This document shows, piece after piece, positions 10,745 to 19,353 of a DNA stretch of 64,000 nt (the first letter of the stretch is position 1; every line of letters starts with the position of its first letter). A program made the translations under genes and the position numbers. The stretch spans positions 124,001 through 188,000 of the forward strand of contig NZ_CAJOCF010000004.1 of assembly GCF_905332535.1 (NCBI RefSeq). Reading direction: 5' to 3'. This DNA is from Latilactobacillus fragifolii (lineage in GTDB: Bacteria; Bacillota; Bacilli; Lactobacillales; Lactobacillaceae). Under the pieces are notes generated by a model that saw only the letters and a program-made list of their open reading frames with translations, searched no databases and had not been told where the DNA came from.

Positions 10745-12526
10745 ATGCCGTCTTTTAAAACTTTATTTACAGGTACATTCACTCTTTTAAAGCAGTCCCC
10801 GGTCTATTTTCGTAGTGTGATATTGATGCATGGCTTTTTACTTTTAATTTGTCTGCCACTTTTGGGCAAAGCCAGTTACTTCATTTTAGTACATAATCAG
10901 ATTCAGTTTCTCGCATTGAGTAACTTACCAACACTTATTCATCAGCATCCGATTGCGTTATTAGTATTCTTAGGGATTGGGCTATCAACATTATTGCTAG
11001 CCTTCTTCGAGTTGACGTTTCTTCTATTAAGTGTGTACTTCATCCAGATCAAACAGCCGCTTCCCCTGCAAACATTACTTAAGATGACCTTTACCCAAAT
11101 CGCGCACCTGCGTAACGGCACTGTGCTTTTCTTTCTATATTATTATGTCTTAATTATGCCGTGGAGTGCTTTCGGCTATCACGCCGACTTGTTGACGAAG
11201 TTTAAATTACCGGCCTTCATTTTGGATTACATCATAACAAATCGCCGACTTGTTGGCATTTTATGTCTTCTCATTTACTTAGGCCTACTGTATGGCGGGT
11301 TGCGCCTGATTCTTACACTCCCTTATATTATCTTGCAACACATGCCATTAAAAAAAGCAATGCGCACAAGTTGGCACTTCACGCATCAGTATTTGATCCG
11401 CCTAGTTGGTCGGCTTTTACTCATCATCGGCATGCTCATTGGCTTTACCGGAATCATTTTTTACCTATTAATTCAGTTACAAGCCTTCATTGAGACCCAC
11501 ACTGCGGCCGGTTTTTCTAGTGCCGTCATCTTAATGACCCTTTTACAAGCTATCCTGCTCATTAATTGGGGCCTCTCGTTAGTCACCATCTTTTTCGTTA
11601 TCATTGATTGCTTGCTGAGTGATTCACAATTTAATCACCCAACGGTCATTTATGCCAGTTTAAAACGAAATATGCCTTTCAGTGGTAACTTATGGATGTT
11701 AGTCGCGATAATCAGCTTAGTTGGTGTTGGTGTTTATAATTGGCATACCCTACACGCTATAACCATTCACAAACCACTAAGTATCTCACACCGCGGTGTT
11801 TCTCAAAAAAAGGGCGTCCAAAATTCACTGACAGCGCTCAACCAAACCCACCGTTTAAAACCAAACTACGTTGAAATGGATGTGCAACTCACTAAAGATC
11901 GCCAATTCGTGGTTTTCCACGACTTCCAACTTGCGCCACTGACTGGCTATTCAGGGACACCCCAATCCAAAACACTGGCCCAACTGACTAAAATGACCGT
12001 CCGTGAGCACCAACAAACCGCGCCAATTGCATCATTTGATGATTATCTTGCCCGCGCCAATCAGTGCCACCAAAAACTTTTAATTGAAATTAAGACCCCT
12101 ACTACCGATAATCCGGAGTTAGTGCGCCACTTTTTGAACAAGTATCAAGCCAATATCGAAGCCCACGGCCACATGGTGCAGTCCTTAAACTGGCACGTGG
12201 TCGAAGCCGTCAAACAAGCAGCACCTAAAATTCAAACGGGCTACATTCTGCCGTTTAATTTCAGCGGTCCGCCGATTTCAAGCGCTGATTTCTACGCAGT
12301 GGAAATGACCACTGTCAACCGGCACTTCATTCAAGCCGCACACCAGGAAAATAAAGCGGTCTTCGTCTGGACCCCCAATGATTATCAAGCAGTGCACCGG
12401 ATGATGTATTTTGGTGCAGATGGGGTAATCACCGATAATCTTAAAGCAGTTGAACAAGCAAAAAGCCGCAACAAACAGTTCCATTACGCTGAGCAACTTG
12501 CATATTATGTCATTGGCATTGGGTAA
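10745..12526 (+). CDS. Membrane-anchored glycerophosphodiester phosphodiesterase
   Basis: The 593-residue protein joins an N-terminal membrane region (about 1-340, six or more helices, of the glycerophosphodiesterase membrane-domain type) to a C-terminal GDPD catalytic domain (about 345-585). The catalytic domain begins with SISHRGVSQ and has the EMD of VEMDVQLTKD and the histidine of VVFHD, the usual metal and acid-base residues of GlpQ-like enzymes; the ENT of the classical HRG-ENT motif is QNS here. The likely substrates are glycerophosphodiesters from lipids or lipoteichoic acid at the membrane. The ATG is preceded by GGGAGGAG. It is a single + strand gene divergent from the Ser-rich membrane protein. 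Confidence 0.88.
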   Translation: MPSFKTLFTGTFTLLKQSPVYFRSVILMHGFLLLICLPLLGKASYFILVHNQIQFLALSNLPTLIHQHPIALLVFLGIGLSTLLLAFFELTFLLLSVYFIQIKQPLPLQTLLKMTFTQIAHLRNGTVLFFLYYYVLIMPWSAFGYHADLLTKFKLPAFILDYIITNRRLVGILCLLIYLGLLYGGLRLILTLPYIILQHMPLKKAMRTSWHFTHQYLIRLVGRLLLIIGMLIGFTGIIFYLLIQLQAFIETHTAAGFSSAVILMTLLQAILLINWGLSLVTIFFVIIDCLLSDSQFNHPTVIYASLKRNMPFSGNLWMLVAIISLVGVGVYNWHTLHAITIHKPLSISHRGVSQKKGVQNSLTALNQTHRLKPNYVEMDVQLTKDRQFVVFHDFQLAPLTGYSGTPQSKTLAQLTKMTVREHQQTAPIASFDDYLARANQCHQKLLIEIKTPTTDNPELVRHFLNKYQANIEAHGHMVQSLNWHVVEAVKQAAPKIQTGYILPFNFSGPPISSADFYAVEMTTVNRHFIQAAHQENKAVFVWTPNDYQAVHRMMYFGADGVITDNLKAVEQAKSRNKQFHYAEQLAYYVIGIG

Positions 12527-12696
12527 TCATACAAAGCAGATTGTGTTTCAATTTTCCCTAATTTATTCACTAGTAAAATAGTAACCCAATAGCGCTTCAA
12601 TCTTTTTTAAACCCCTCTAATAGCTTCAATGCCCTAATCGGCCTATTATTAATCGAGTTGCTGATTGCAATGATTCCTATCCAAAGAAAAAGTTTC

Positions 12697-12733
12697 CAAA
12701 AAAACAGCCGTCAATTTAAAATTGACGGCTGTT
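12697..12733 (-). terminator. Terminator after the NADH peroxidase gene
   Basis: A perfect 13-bp stem (12703-12715 with 12721-12733), 5-nt loop and a T-run on the minus strand. The remainder of 12527-12740 shows no gene. Confidence 0.88.
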
Positions 12734-12740
12734 GCTGCTT

Positions 12741-14096
12741 TTATGCTTCTAAAAGTCGTTGTGCCTTTTGTGCGGCAACGTTCATGATGTTCCAAGGACG
12801 ATCGAAACCAGGTTGGAAGAAGAAGTCAGCATATGCTAAATCATCGATTGTCATCTTACCTTGGATGGCTAGTGAAATGGCGTTGATGTTAGCTGTGACG
12901 TCTGCTTTAGACATGATTTGTGCCCCCAGTATGCGCCGGGTTTCTGGGTCAAATGTTAATTTGAATTTAACTTCTGGGTTTTCATCAGCTGGGACGAAAT
13001 GCGGACGATAAGTTTCTGTTACAACAACAGATTGGGTCTTAACGCCAGATTTATCAGCAGTCCCTTCTTTAATCCCAGTTGAAGCAAAGTGGTAATCAAA
13101 AACACTCAAGGCTGATGAACCGGAAACAGCTGGGACGGGTTGGTTGGCTGTGACTAAGTTCTTAGCAGCATAACGACCTTGACGGCGGGCGTTTGTTGCC
13201 AAAGCAATCGGCATTTCTTTACCCGTTGGCGCGTACTTCACAACCGTTGCATCCCCAACTGCGAAAATATCAGGTTGGCTCGTTTGTAAGAATTCATTGA
13301 TTTCAATTCGACCACTGCGGTCCAGTTGCAATGTATCTTTTAACCAGCCTGTGTTAGGGCGAATCCCAGCCGCTTCAATGACTAAATCGGCATCATATTC
13401 GGCTTGATCGGTCACAACTTTTGTCACTTTACCGTCCACGCCGACATATTCTTTAACGCCTTGCCCGACTGCTGGATAAATATTATGGGCTTGCATTTCA
13501 GTTGTTAATTCATCTGTAAATTCTTGATCGAGATAAAGGCTTAATAACCGTGGTAAGACGTCAACCACTGTGACGTGTTTGCCGGCTTTGGCAAAGACTT
13601 CAGCCGCTTCAATACCGATATAACCGGAACCGATGACAACGACGTTTTTCACAGTTGGATCAACTGTTTTGGCCTTGAGCTTAATCGCCCAATCACGGCC
13701 ACGCATTGCATAGATGTTCGCTAAATCACGGCCTGGAACTGGTAATTCAAATGGAACGGCGCCGACACTTAAGACGAGCTTATCGTAACGTTCTTCGCGC
13801 GTTGTATTATGCTTTAAATCTTTCACTTGAACCATATGTTGATCAGCATCAATAGCAGTAATCGCTTCTTGTAAATGAACATCAACCCCTTTAGCACGCA
13901 TGCCTTCTGGTGTTGCGTAACTAACATCGTCAACATTCTTGACAGTACCTTCTAAATAGAGTTGCATCCCGCAGGATAAGAACGATAGGAAATCACCCTG
14001 TTCGTACCATTGGATTGTTGCATCCGGATAATCGAGTAAACTTTCTTGAACAGTTTCAAAGCCACCATGGGATGAACCGACAACGATAATTTTCAC
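12741..14096 (-). CDS. npr: NADH peroxidase (flavoprotein, Npr/Nox family)
   Basis: FAD enzyme that uses NADH to reduce hydrogen peroxide to water. The 451-residue protein closely follows Enterococcus Npr: SSHGG at the N-terminus with the active-site histidine, the redox cysteine in [12 protein letters not shown] (near residue 40, cysteine-sulfenic acid in the family), the NAD-binding [11 protein letters not shown] and the FAD motif DIFAVGDAT, and a C-terminal dimerisation domain ending with [12 protein letters not shown]. Start: the GTG at 14096 has AAGGAG 8 bp upstream and aligns with known Npr; an earlier GTG at 14105 overlaps the ribosome binding site. Water-forming NADH oxidase is the main alternative, but the His near position 10 argues for peroxidase. 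Confidence 0.87.
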   Translation of the reverse strand: MKIIVVGSSHGGFETVQESLLDYPDATIQWYEQGDFLSFLSCGMQLYLEGTVKNVDDVSYATPEGMRAKGVDVHLQEAITAIDADQHMVQVKDLKHNTTREERYDKLVLSVGAVPFELPVPGRDLANIYAMRGRDWAIKLKAKTVDPTVKNVVVIGSGYIGIEAAEVFAKAGKHVTVVDVLPRLLSLYLDQEFTDELTTEMQAHNIYPAVGQGVKEYVGVDGKVTKVVTDQAEYDADLVIEAAGIRPNTGWLKDTLQLDRSGRIEINEFLQTSQPDIFAVGDATVVKYAPTGKEMPIALATNARRQGRYAAKNLVTANQPVPAVSGSSALSVFDYHFASTGIKEGTADKSGVKTQSVVVTETYRPHFVPADENPEVKFKLTFDPETRRILGAQIMSKADVTANINAISLAIQGKMTIDDLAYADFFFQPGFDRPWNIMNVAAQKAQRLLEA

Positions 14097-14211
14097 ATTA
14101 ATCACTCCTTAATCTATTTTATGCAACCTAATTATAACGCAGATAATATTAATTACAAATTAAAACGTATTCGAAAACATTTTTTAACAAATCAGTCTTA
14201 AATTTCATGCT

Positions 14212-14296
14212 AGAAAAGTGGTTAGCGGTCTAATGAAAAAGCAAAGGACGGTCCAGCTTTTCATACCTTAATCGACGATTGTAGCCTCACTTTTCT
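14212..14296. repeat. Imperfect 85-bp palindrome between npr and the threonine dehydratase gene
   Basis: The outer arms AGAAAAGTG/CACTTTTCT (14212-14220 with 14288-14296) enclose an inner stem ATGAAAA-GC/GCTTTTCAT (14233-14242 with 14256-14264). There is no terminal T-run. It may be a small mobile-type palindromic repeat or a structured leader of npr. Confidence 0.55.
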
Positions 14297-14303
14297 CGCA
14301 ACA

Positions 14304-14348
14304 CAAAAATCAGCCGGCACCCTTTTTTTGGACGGATACCGGCTGATT
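14304..14348 (-). terminator. Terminator after the threonine dehydratase gene
   Basis: AATCAGCCGG pairs with CCGGCTGATT (10 bp, extending with mismatches) around a T/A-rich loop, followed by TTTTTG on the minus strand. Confidence 0.8.
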
Positions 14349-14350
14349 GA

Positions 14351-15391
14351 TTACCCAACAACCCCTTTGCTTGTATCAGCAGGATGGAAGAGTTGGTCAA
14401 TAATTCCAGAAACACGCGTTAAGTCAACGTTCCCACCTGAAACTAAAGCCACAATATTTTTATTTGTTAACCATTGGGGAGCAATCTTGCCACTTAGCAA
14501 CGCTGCCGTAGGTAATGCGCCAGCACCTTCTGTGACAATCTTAGTCCGTTGCATGAGATCTTTCATCGCAGTTGCGATTTCTTTTTCAGAGACTAGGATC
14601 ATTTCATCGACTAGATTTTGAACAACTGGGAAAGTAAGGCCACCTGGAATCGCTACGTCCGTCCCATCCGCTAGTGTAAAATCATCGTGATGGCTAGTGA
14701 TTGTGCCAGTCTTAAATGAAGCCGTCATCCCATGCACGTTTTCTGACTGAACCCCAATAATGTGAATTGAAGGGTTAAAAGATTTCAAAGCCGTCGCAAT
14801 GCCAGCAATCAAACCACCACCGCCAACCGGTACAATCACCGTATCAACATTCCAAATCGCATCCAAAATCTCAAGTCCAATTGTCCCTTGGCCAGCCATA
14901 ACTTCGCGATCATCGTAGGGATGAACAATCGTTAAACCCTTTTCGGCCGCTAATTGTTCCATGTATAGGCGTGAGTCGTTAAAAGTGGCACCGTGCAAAA
15001 CCACATTCGCCCCATAGCCAGCGGTCGCTTGCTGCTTAGCAAGTGGTGCTTCTTCTGGCATCACAACGGTCGCATTAATCCCTAATAATTTAGCAGTCAG
15101 TGCGACCCCTTGGGCATGATTGCCGGCTGATGCCGTGATAATGCCTTTGGCCCGCTGCTCTGGCGTTAAATGGTTAATTTTATTGTTCGCGCCGCGGAAT
15201 TTAAATGAACCCGTCAGTTGCATATTTTCCAATTTCAAATAGACATGGCCATGCGCCACATTGCGACTTAAAAACATCGATTGAATTAAAGGTGTTTCGC
15301 GAATATACGGCTTGATGGTTGCACGGGCTTCCTCAATATCCCGGATATCGCAAATAGCTGCAGTTTTTAATACTAATTGATTCGTTGCCAT
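14351..15391 (-). CDS. Threonine ammonia-lyase (threonine dehydratase), catabolic type
   Basis: PLP enzyme deaminating threonine (and serine) to 2-oxobutyrate (pyruvate) and ammonia. With the chosen ATG at 15391 the protein has 346 residues; AGAGGTGG lies just upstream of this codon while the ATG at 15409 has no ribosome binding site. The PLP lysine is Lys64 in GSFKFRGANN, and the phosphate-binding glycine loop is VPVGGGGLIAG. There is no C-terminal ACT-type regulatory domain, so it resembles TdcB or serine racemase-like enzymes more than biosynthetic IlvA. No isoleucine biosynthesis gene is nearby, which supports a catabolic role. Confidence 0.9.
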   Translation of the reverse strand: MATNQLVLKTAAICDIRDIEEARATIKPYIRETPLIQSMFLSRNVAHGHVYLKLENMQLTGSFKFRGANNKINHLTPEQRAKGIITASAGNHAQGVALTAKLLGINATVVMPEEAPLAKQQATAGYGANVVLHGATFNDSRLYMEQLAAEKGLTIVHPYDDREVMAGQGTIGLEILDAIWNVDTVIVPVGGGGLIAGIATALKSFNPSIHIIGVQSENVHGMTASFKTGTITSHHDDFTLADGTDVAIPGGLTFPVVQNLVDEMILVSEKEIATAMKDLMQRTKIVTEGAGALPTAALLSGKIAPQWLTNKNIVALVSGGNVDLTRVSGIIDQLFHPADTSKGVVG

Positions 15392-15607
15392 TCTGGCCAC
15401 CTCTTTCATTGGAATTAATACAAGTGTCTACGGATAGGTTGTGCTATCCTTCACAATTAAATGTAAGCCATTCACTAAACATTGTCAAAACAAATCCGCC
15501 TTAAATTAGAACGCTTTCATTTGATGGTTATTAAGTTCTCATTCTAGTTGTTTGGTCAGCAAGATAGCGCTAGACTAGCTATAAAATAAAATGATGAGGT
15601 GTTCAAC

Positions 15608-15652
15608 ATGACCAAAGCAGTCATTAATTTTTTAGCGAAACTACCCGTTTAA
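15608..15652 (+). CDS. Possible 14-residue amphipathic peptide
   Basis: A short frame MTKAVINFLAKLPV begins with an ATG placed 5 bp after GAGGTG and ends just before a strong terminator (15655-15692). The peptide is hydrophobic with two lysines and could form a short amphipathic helix. The surrounding region 15392-15711 holds no other gene. I cannot assign a function; candidates in general would be a membrane-active peptide, a signal peptide or a leader. Chance occurrence is possible since the frame is so short. Confidence 0.4.
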   Translation: MTKAVINFLAKLPV

Positions 15653-15654
15653 TC

Positions 15655-15692
15655 AAAAAGAGCGGAACGATGATTATCGTTCCGCTCTTTTT
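15655..15692. terminator. Bidirectional terminator between the 14-residue frame and ohr
   Basis: A perfect 17-bp inverted repeat (15655-15671 with 15676-15692) with A-tract and T-tract ends, so it can act on both strands. It lies 20 bp past the ohr stop. Confidence 0.9.
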
Positions 15693-15711
15693 TAGAAGTG
15701 GTTCACAGAAA

Positions 15712-16119
15712 TTACATCACATTAATCGTGACATCAATATTACCACGAGTTGCCTTTGAGTACGGGCAAATTTCGTCTGCTTTTTTGAGATACTTCATTG
15801 TTTCTTCTTCTGATAAACCTTCAATGTGCCCAAAAAGATCAACCCCAATATAATAATTGGCAGGGCCATCACTATAAAGGGAAACGGTCGCCTTAATCGT
15901 GGGTTCCCCTTTAACATGTTCTTGGCTAAGGACAACATCTAAGGCGCTGTTAAAGCAAGAACTGTAGCCGGCTGCAAAGAGTTGTTCTGGGTTGGTGCTC
16001 TTCCCTGATGGATCTGTTCCCGGCGACTTGATTACATATTTCTTTGCTTGATCGGGCGAATAAACAAAGCCATTGCGGCCACCTTCATTAATCATCGTTG
16101 TTTCATATTGTTTTGCCAT
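15712..16119 (-). CDS. ohr: Organic hydroperoxide resistance protein (Ohr, OsmC superfamily)
   Basis: Thiol peroxidase that reduces organic hydroperoxides in the cytoplasm. The 135-residue protein has both catalytic cysteines: Cys55 in YSSCFNSAL and Cys118 in ICPYSKATRGN. Length and motifs are those of true Ohr rather than OsmC. It is monocistronic. Its usual regulator OhrR is encoded about 6.3 kb away (22405-22860) instead of next to it. I found no clear OhrR palindrome in the short upstream region. Confidence 0.95.
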   Translation of the reverse strand: MAKQYETTMINEGGRNGFVYSPDQAKKYVIKSPGTDPSGKSTNPEQLFAAGYSSCFNSALDVVLSQEHVKGEPTIKATVSLYSDGPANYYIGVDLFGHIEGLSEEETMKYLKKADEICPYSKATRGNIDVTINVM

Positions 16120-16196
16120 GCAAAGCCCCTCTTTCTTTTCTTTAATACCCTTACTTTAGCACAGCAAAATTCAGAACCATAATGATTTGTTTACAC

Positions 16197-16241
16197 AAAA
16201 AAGGCGCCAGCCCAAAAATGAATTTGGGACTGACGCCTTTT
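16197..16241 (-). terminator. Terminator after oppA-like gene
   Basis: AAAAGGCG-CAG-CCAAA pairs with TTTGG-CTG-CGCCTTTT with a few mismatches, with T-run on the minus strand. Confidence 0.8.
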
Positions 16242-16307
16242 AGGGACTCGCTCTTTGCTAGTCGAAACATGTTCTATCAGCTATCTTCTTCCGGTTAATA
16301 TCACACG

Positions 16308-17939
16308 CTATTTAATATAAGCCGTCTTGTAACTCCATTGTGCGCCAGCTGTGTTATGCACAACACCTTTGACCTTTGGATTCTTCAAGTACGCCGTATC
16401 ATTTTGATAGAGCGGTGTGATACCTTGCACCTGATTCATGACTTGCGCAGCCGTCACGAGATCCGCCCAACGTTTATCAGGATCGTTCGCATCGGTATTC
16501 ATGGCGCGGTCAAGGGCAGCCTTGTATTCTGGACTGTCAAACCCACCGGTATTGCTGGCAGCACCAGGTAACATGATTTCTAAAAACGAAATTGGGTCTT
16601 TGAAATCCGCTCCCCAACCTGCAAGTAATAAATCATAATCCCCTTTTTTATCGCGACTATTTGCAACCTGACTTGGCACCGTCTTCAATGTTAACTTGAG
16701 ACCTGGCAAGCTTTTTTCAAGTTGGCCTTTAAGATATTGACCAACATATGACGCATTTGCATCATCGGAATTGAGGGTTAAAGTCAATGTGACTTTCTTT
16801 TGATCAGTCGCTTTCAATGCTTCATGCCAATGTTTCAGTGCTAATTGTGGATTATAATCCACGGTATTCGGAACTGCTTGTGATTTAGCAAAATCGACTT
16901 TTTTAGGCGAGTCGGCTAAGCCCACCGGTACGAAGCCGGTGATATCATTCTTCTTCGAACCAAACAAACGATTATTTAATGTTTTACGGTTAATCGCTAG
17001 TGAAATCGCCAATCTAAAATCTTGGTTATTCAAAAGGGCTTTTTTCGGTTCATCTGCTGCCTTGAAATTGTATTTAATATAGTTGGTTAACGCATATGGA
17101 TAACGATGGAATGCTTTATCATCCCGATAATTATCAATTTGTTGATTATCTAACTGGGTTAAATCCAATTTCTTTTCTTGATAGAGATAAAGCGCCGTAC
17201 TGGTATTTTCCAAAACGGTATAGTTGATTTGGTCTAATTTCACCTTTTGGCGGTCCCAGTAGCGGTCATTCTTCACAAATTGCCATTTCTCACTCGTCCC
17301 ATTCCAATTAACTAACTTAAACGGCCCTGAGTAGACCATATATTTAGCATTTGTTGCATACTTCTTACCATATTTTGCAACCACTTTTTGATCTTGTGGC
17401 GCAAATAATGGATAAGCCATCAAGGTTTTCATGTAAGCCACAGGCGTCGATAACGTGACTGCTAACGTTTGGTCATCAACTGCTCGCACCCCGAGTTGAT
17501 CTGAAGCCATTTCGCCCTTAGCAATCGCTGGTGCATTTTGGATATTGCTGAAAAGATTTGTATATGGTGATTTGGTTTCCGGTTTTAATGTCCGCTGCCA
17601 TGAATAGACAAAATCTTGTGCCCGAATCGGGTCACCATTACTGAATTGGGCATCACGCAGTTTAAACGTCCATGTCTTCCCATCAGCTGAAACTGAACTC
17701 GCTTTCGCTAAGCCAGGTTCAATTTTACCGTTTTTGCCAAGCCGGAATAAACTTTCATAAATATTCCCTGTTTGGCCGTATCCCGTTGAAGTCGAGATAT
17801 CAATTGTATCTAGTGGGGCTTGCGCGCCAAGCTGAAGGACCTGTTTGGCCTGCACCCCCGAAACTTGGCATAATAGGAACACCCCGAATATAAAAATTGC
17901 ACTAACACTAAGTTTTAAGAACTGCCGCCTTCTTTGCAT
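16308..17939 (-). CDS. Oligopeptide ABC transporter substrate-binding protein (OppA-like)
   Basis: Extracellular peptide-binding component (SBP family 5), 543 residues. The ATG at 17939 has a good AGGAGG site. The N-terminus MQRRRQFLK is basic and is followed by a hydrophobic segment to about residue 30 (SVSAIFIFGVFLLCQVSGVQA). A Cys after FLL could be a poor lipobox, or cleavage after VQA could release the protein. The mature part shows typical OppA features such as LAISLAINRKTL and the KWQFVKNDRYWD region. No permease or ATPase genes adjoin it, so it must use a transporter encoded elsewhere or serve another role such as peptide capture or sensing. Confidence 0.9.
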   Translation of the reverse strand: MQRRRQFLKLSVSAIFIFGVFLLCQVSGVQAKQVLQLGAQAPLDTIDISTSTGYGQTGNIYESLFRLGKNGKIEPGLAKASSVSADGKTWTFKLRDAQFSNGDPIRAQDFVYSWQRTLKPETKSPYTNLFSNIQNAPAIAKGEMASDQLGVRAVDDQTLAVTLSTPVAYMKTLMAYPLFAPQDQKVVAKYGKKYATNAKYMVYSGPFKLVNWNGTSEKWQFVKNDRYWDRQKVKLDQINYTVLENTSTALYLYQEKKLDLTQLDNQQIDNYRDDKAFHRYPYALTNYIKYNFKAADEPKKALLNNQDFRLAISLAINRKTLNNRLFGSKKNDITGFVPVGLADSPKKVDFAKSQAVPNTVDYNPQLALKHWHEALKATDQKKVTLTLTLNSDDANASYVGQYLKGQLEKSLPGLKLTLKTVPSQVANSRDKKGDYDLLLAGWGADFKDPISFLEIMLPGAASNTGGFDSPEYKAALDRAMNTDANDPDKRWADLVTAAQVMNQVQGITPLYQNDTAYLKNPKVKGVVHNTAGAQWSYKTAYIK

Positions 17940-18266
17940 GACACGCCTCCTTACATTTAATAAGTAGAGCATACCAAATCAGCGCTCAAAAGTTAAATAA
18001 TCAGCCTAAAACATCGACGGTAATCCGCTCATCCGTCCTCCTGAAATGACATTAATGACCGAATTTTATATTTGTGAAAAATCTGAAGAAAATAGAAGCA
18101 TGTTCATTGCCCCGCTAAATCAGTATTCAATAGTTGTTAGTCTTCTGCTAAATAAAGTTTGACCATGCTATCCCCACTTTTAACAGTATCAAGGCTGACA
18201 GATGACAACTGGCATGTCTTTGGTGTTAAGATAAGGCTGATTCCTTTTAACGCGGAGGTTTTTATT

Positions 18267-18944
18267 ATGCGAACCAGCCAACCAGCAGCACAATCATTTT
18301 TTACGAACCGTTCGACGCAAGCCATTGCCCAGGACTTATTAGGGACGCACCTACTTTATACTAGTCGCCAAGGAATACTTGGTGGCCTCATTGTGGAAGC
18401 AGAAGCCTATGTCGGCACCGATGACACTGCCGCTCACGCTTATAATGGGCGCCGTACCCCTTTTAGTGAGCCACTCTATCATGAACCCGGTACGATTTAT
18501 ATTTATCAATTACGCGGTTTCTTTCTATTTGATATCGTGACCCAAGCAGTGGATCAACCACAAGGCGTCTTGATTCGTGCCATCGAACCGACCCACGGCA
18601 TTGAACAAATGCGCGTCAATCGCCCAAAACCTGGCGTCGAACTGACTAACGGCCCCGGTAAATTAATGGGCGCTCTCGGCATTCACGATAAACAACTGAC
18701 TTTTCAAAATGTGGCGGACGCCCCTTTAATGATTGATTTAGCCCACCGTCGCCAACCAAAATCAATTGTCACCGCGCCACGAATCGGCGTTAACTCTAAA
18801 GCAGCGAGTGGTCAACTCCCTTATCGCTATTATGTTGCTGGTAACCCGTATGTTAGTGGCCTGCCTAAGCGCCAGTGGGACTTAGAACAACATGGTTGGC
18901 GTCAAAATAATGATCCAATGCCACAAATTGATAACCCACATTGA
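18267..18944 (+). CDS. 3-methyladenine DNA glycosylase (AAG/MPG family)
   Basis: Base-excision repair enzyme removing alkylated purines. The 225-residue protein belongs to the mammalian AAG-type family, with the catalytic glutamate in VEAEAYVGTDD (Glu46), the family motif AAHAYNGRRTPF and GPGKLMGALGI. The ATG at 18267 follows GGAGG by a normal spacing; an upstream in-frame extension has no ribosome binding site. It is a lone + strand gene. The 327 bp upstream (17940-18266) hold the oppA leader and show no further gene. Confidence 0.93.
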   Translation: MRTSQPAAQSFFTNRSTQAIAQDLLGTHLLYTSRQGILGGLIVEAEAYVGTDDTAAHAYNGRRTPFSEPLYHEPGTIYIYQLRGFFLFDIVTQAVDQPQGVLIRAIEPTHGIEQMRVNRPKPGVELTNGPGKLMGALGIHDKQLTFQNVADAPLMIDLAHRRQPKSIVTAPRIGVNSKAASGQLPYRYYVAGNPYVSGLPKRQWDLEQHGWRQNNDPMPQIDNPH

Positions 18945-19078
18945 ATTGAATGCCATCCTTAGAGTATATTGCCATTTAATAAACCGCCAAAACACGATCG
19001 ATTCTAGCCCACCAAAAGTACCGCTTAAATTCCTCTCAAATTCATGACTTTTTCGTCACATTTTATTCATAATTGCTT

Positions 19079-19086
19079 GTTATTCT
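19079..19086 (+). promoter_or_regulatory. Possible extended -10 promoter of the candidate RNA at 19093
   Basis: TGTTATTCT (TG, one base, TATTCT) lies 7-9 bp before the first hairpin of the candidate RNA. There is no convincing -35, which extended -10 promoters can tolerate. Confidence 0.4.
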
Positions 19087-19174
19087 TTGTACATCAGATG
19101 AATTCCTCCCAAGAAACAATCTGATTCCCGTGTTTTTTAGATTATTCCTCCCTAAGAATATCTAACACACCCAA

Positions 19175-19328
19175 TGCGTTATAGTTTAACGGTAAAACGA
19201 ACCAGCCCATTTGAAATTCCTCCCTAGAATTGGTAATGGTTTTGCGGTTAAGAATGTTTGTTTTCGAAGGCACAATCATTTCTCAACCGCGCTCACTGGT
19301 CCATGTGGGTTCAACCCCCACTAACGCG
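19175..19328 (+). other. tRNA-like cloverleaf with the anticodon loop replaced by about 90 nt
   Basis: Acceptor TGCGTTA/TAACGCG (6 Watson-Crick pairs and a T-G), T8 A9, D arm GTTT/AAAC with loop AACGGTA, and T arm GTGGG/CCCAC with loop TTCAACC are all present, including the invariant G18G19, A14, A21, T54T55C56 and a T at position 48. The anticodon stem ACCAG/CTGGT (19201-19205 with 19296-19300) encloses 19206-19295, which folds into two hairpins. No normal anticodon loop with T33 can be made by a simple splice. It is either a non-decoding tRNA-like domain or an interrupted tRNA. Confidence 0.6.
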
Positions 19329-19353
19329 ATTACCACCATTTTTCATCCCCATT

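Noticed and set aside
19160-19234. On the minus strand a 22-codon frame (MGWFVLPLNYNALG...) begins after GGGAGGAATTTCAA, and similar GGGAGGAAT motifs recur at 19143-19153 and 19101-19111.
   Set aside because: The Shine-Dalgarno-like motifs are the complements of the conserved C-rich hairpin loops, the other two copies lead to no useful frame (one gives four residues), and the tRNA-like features lie on the + strand.
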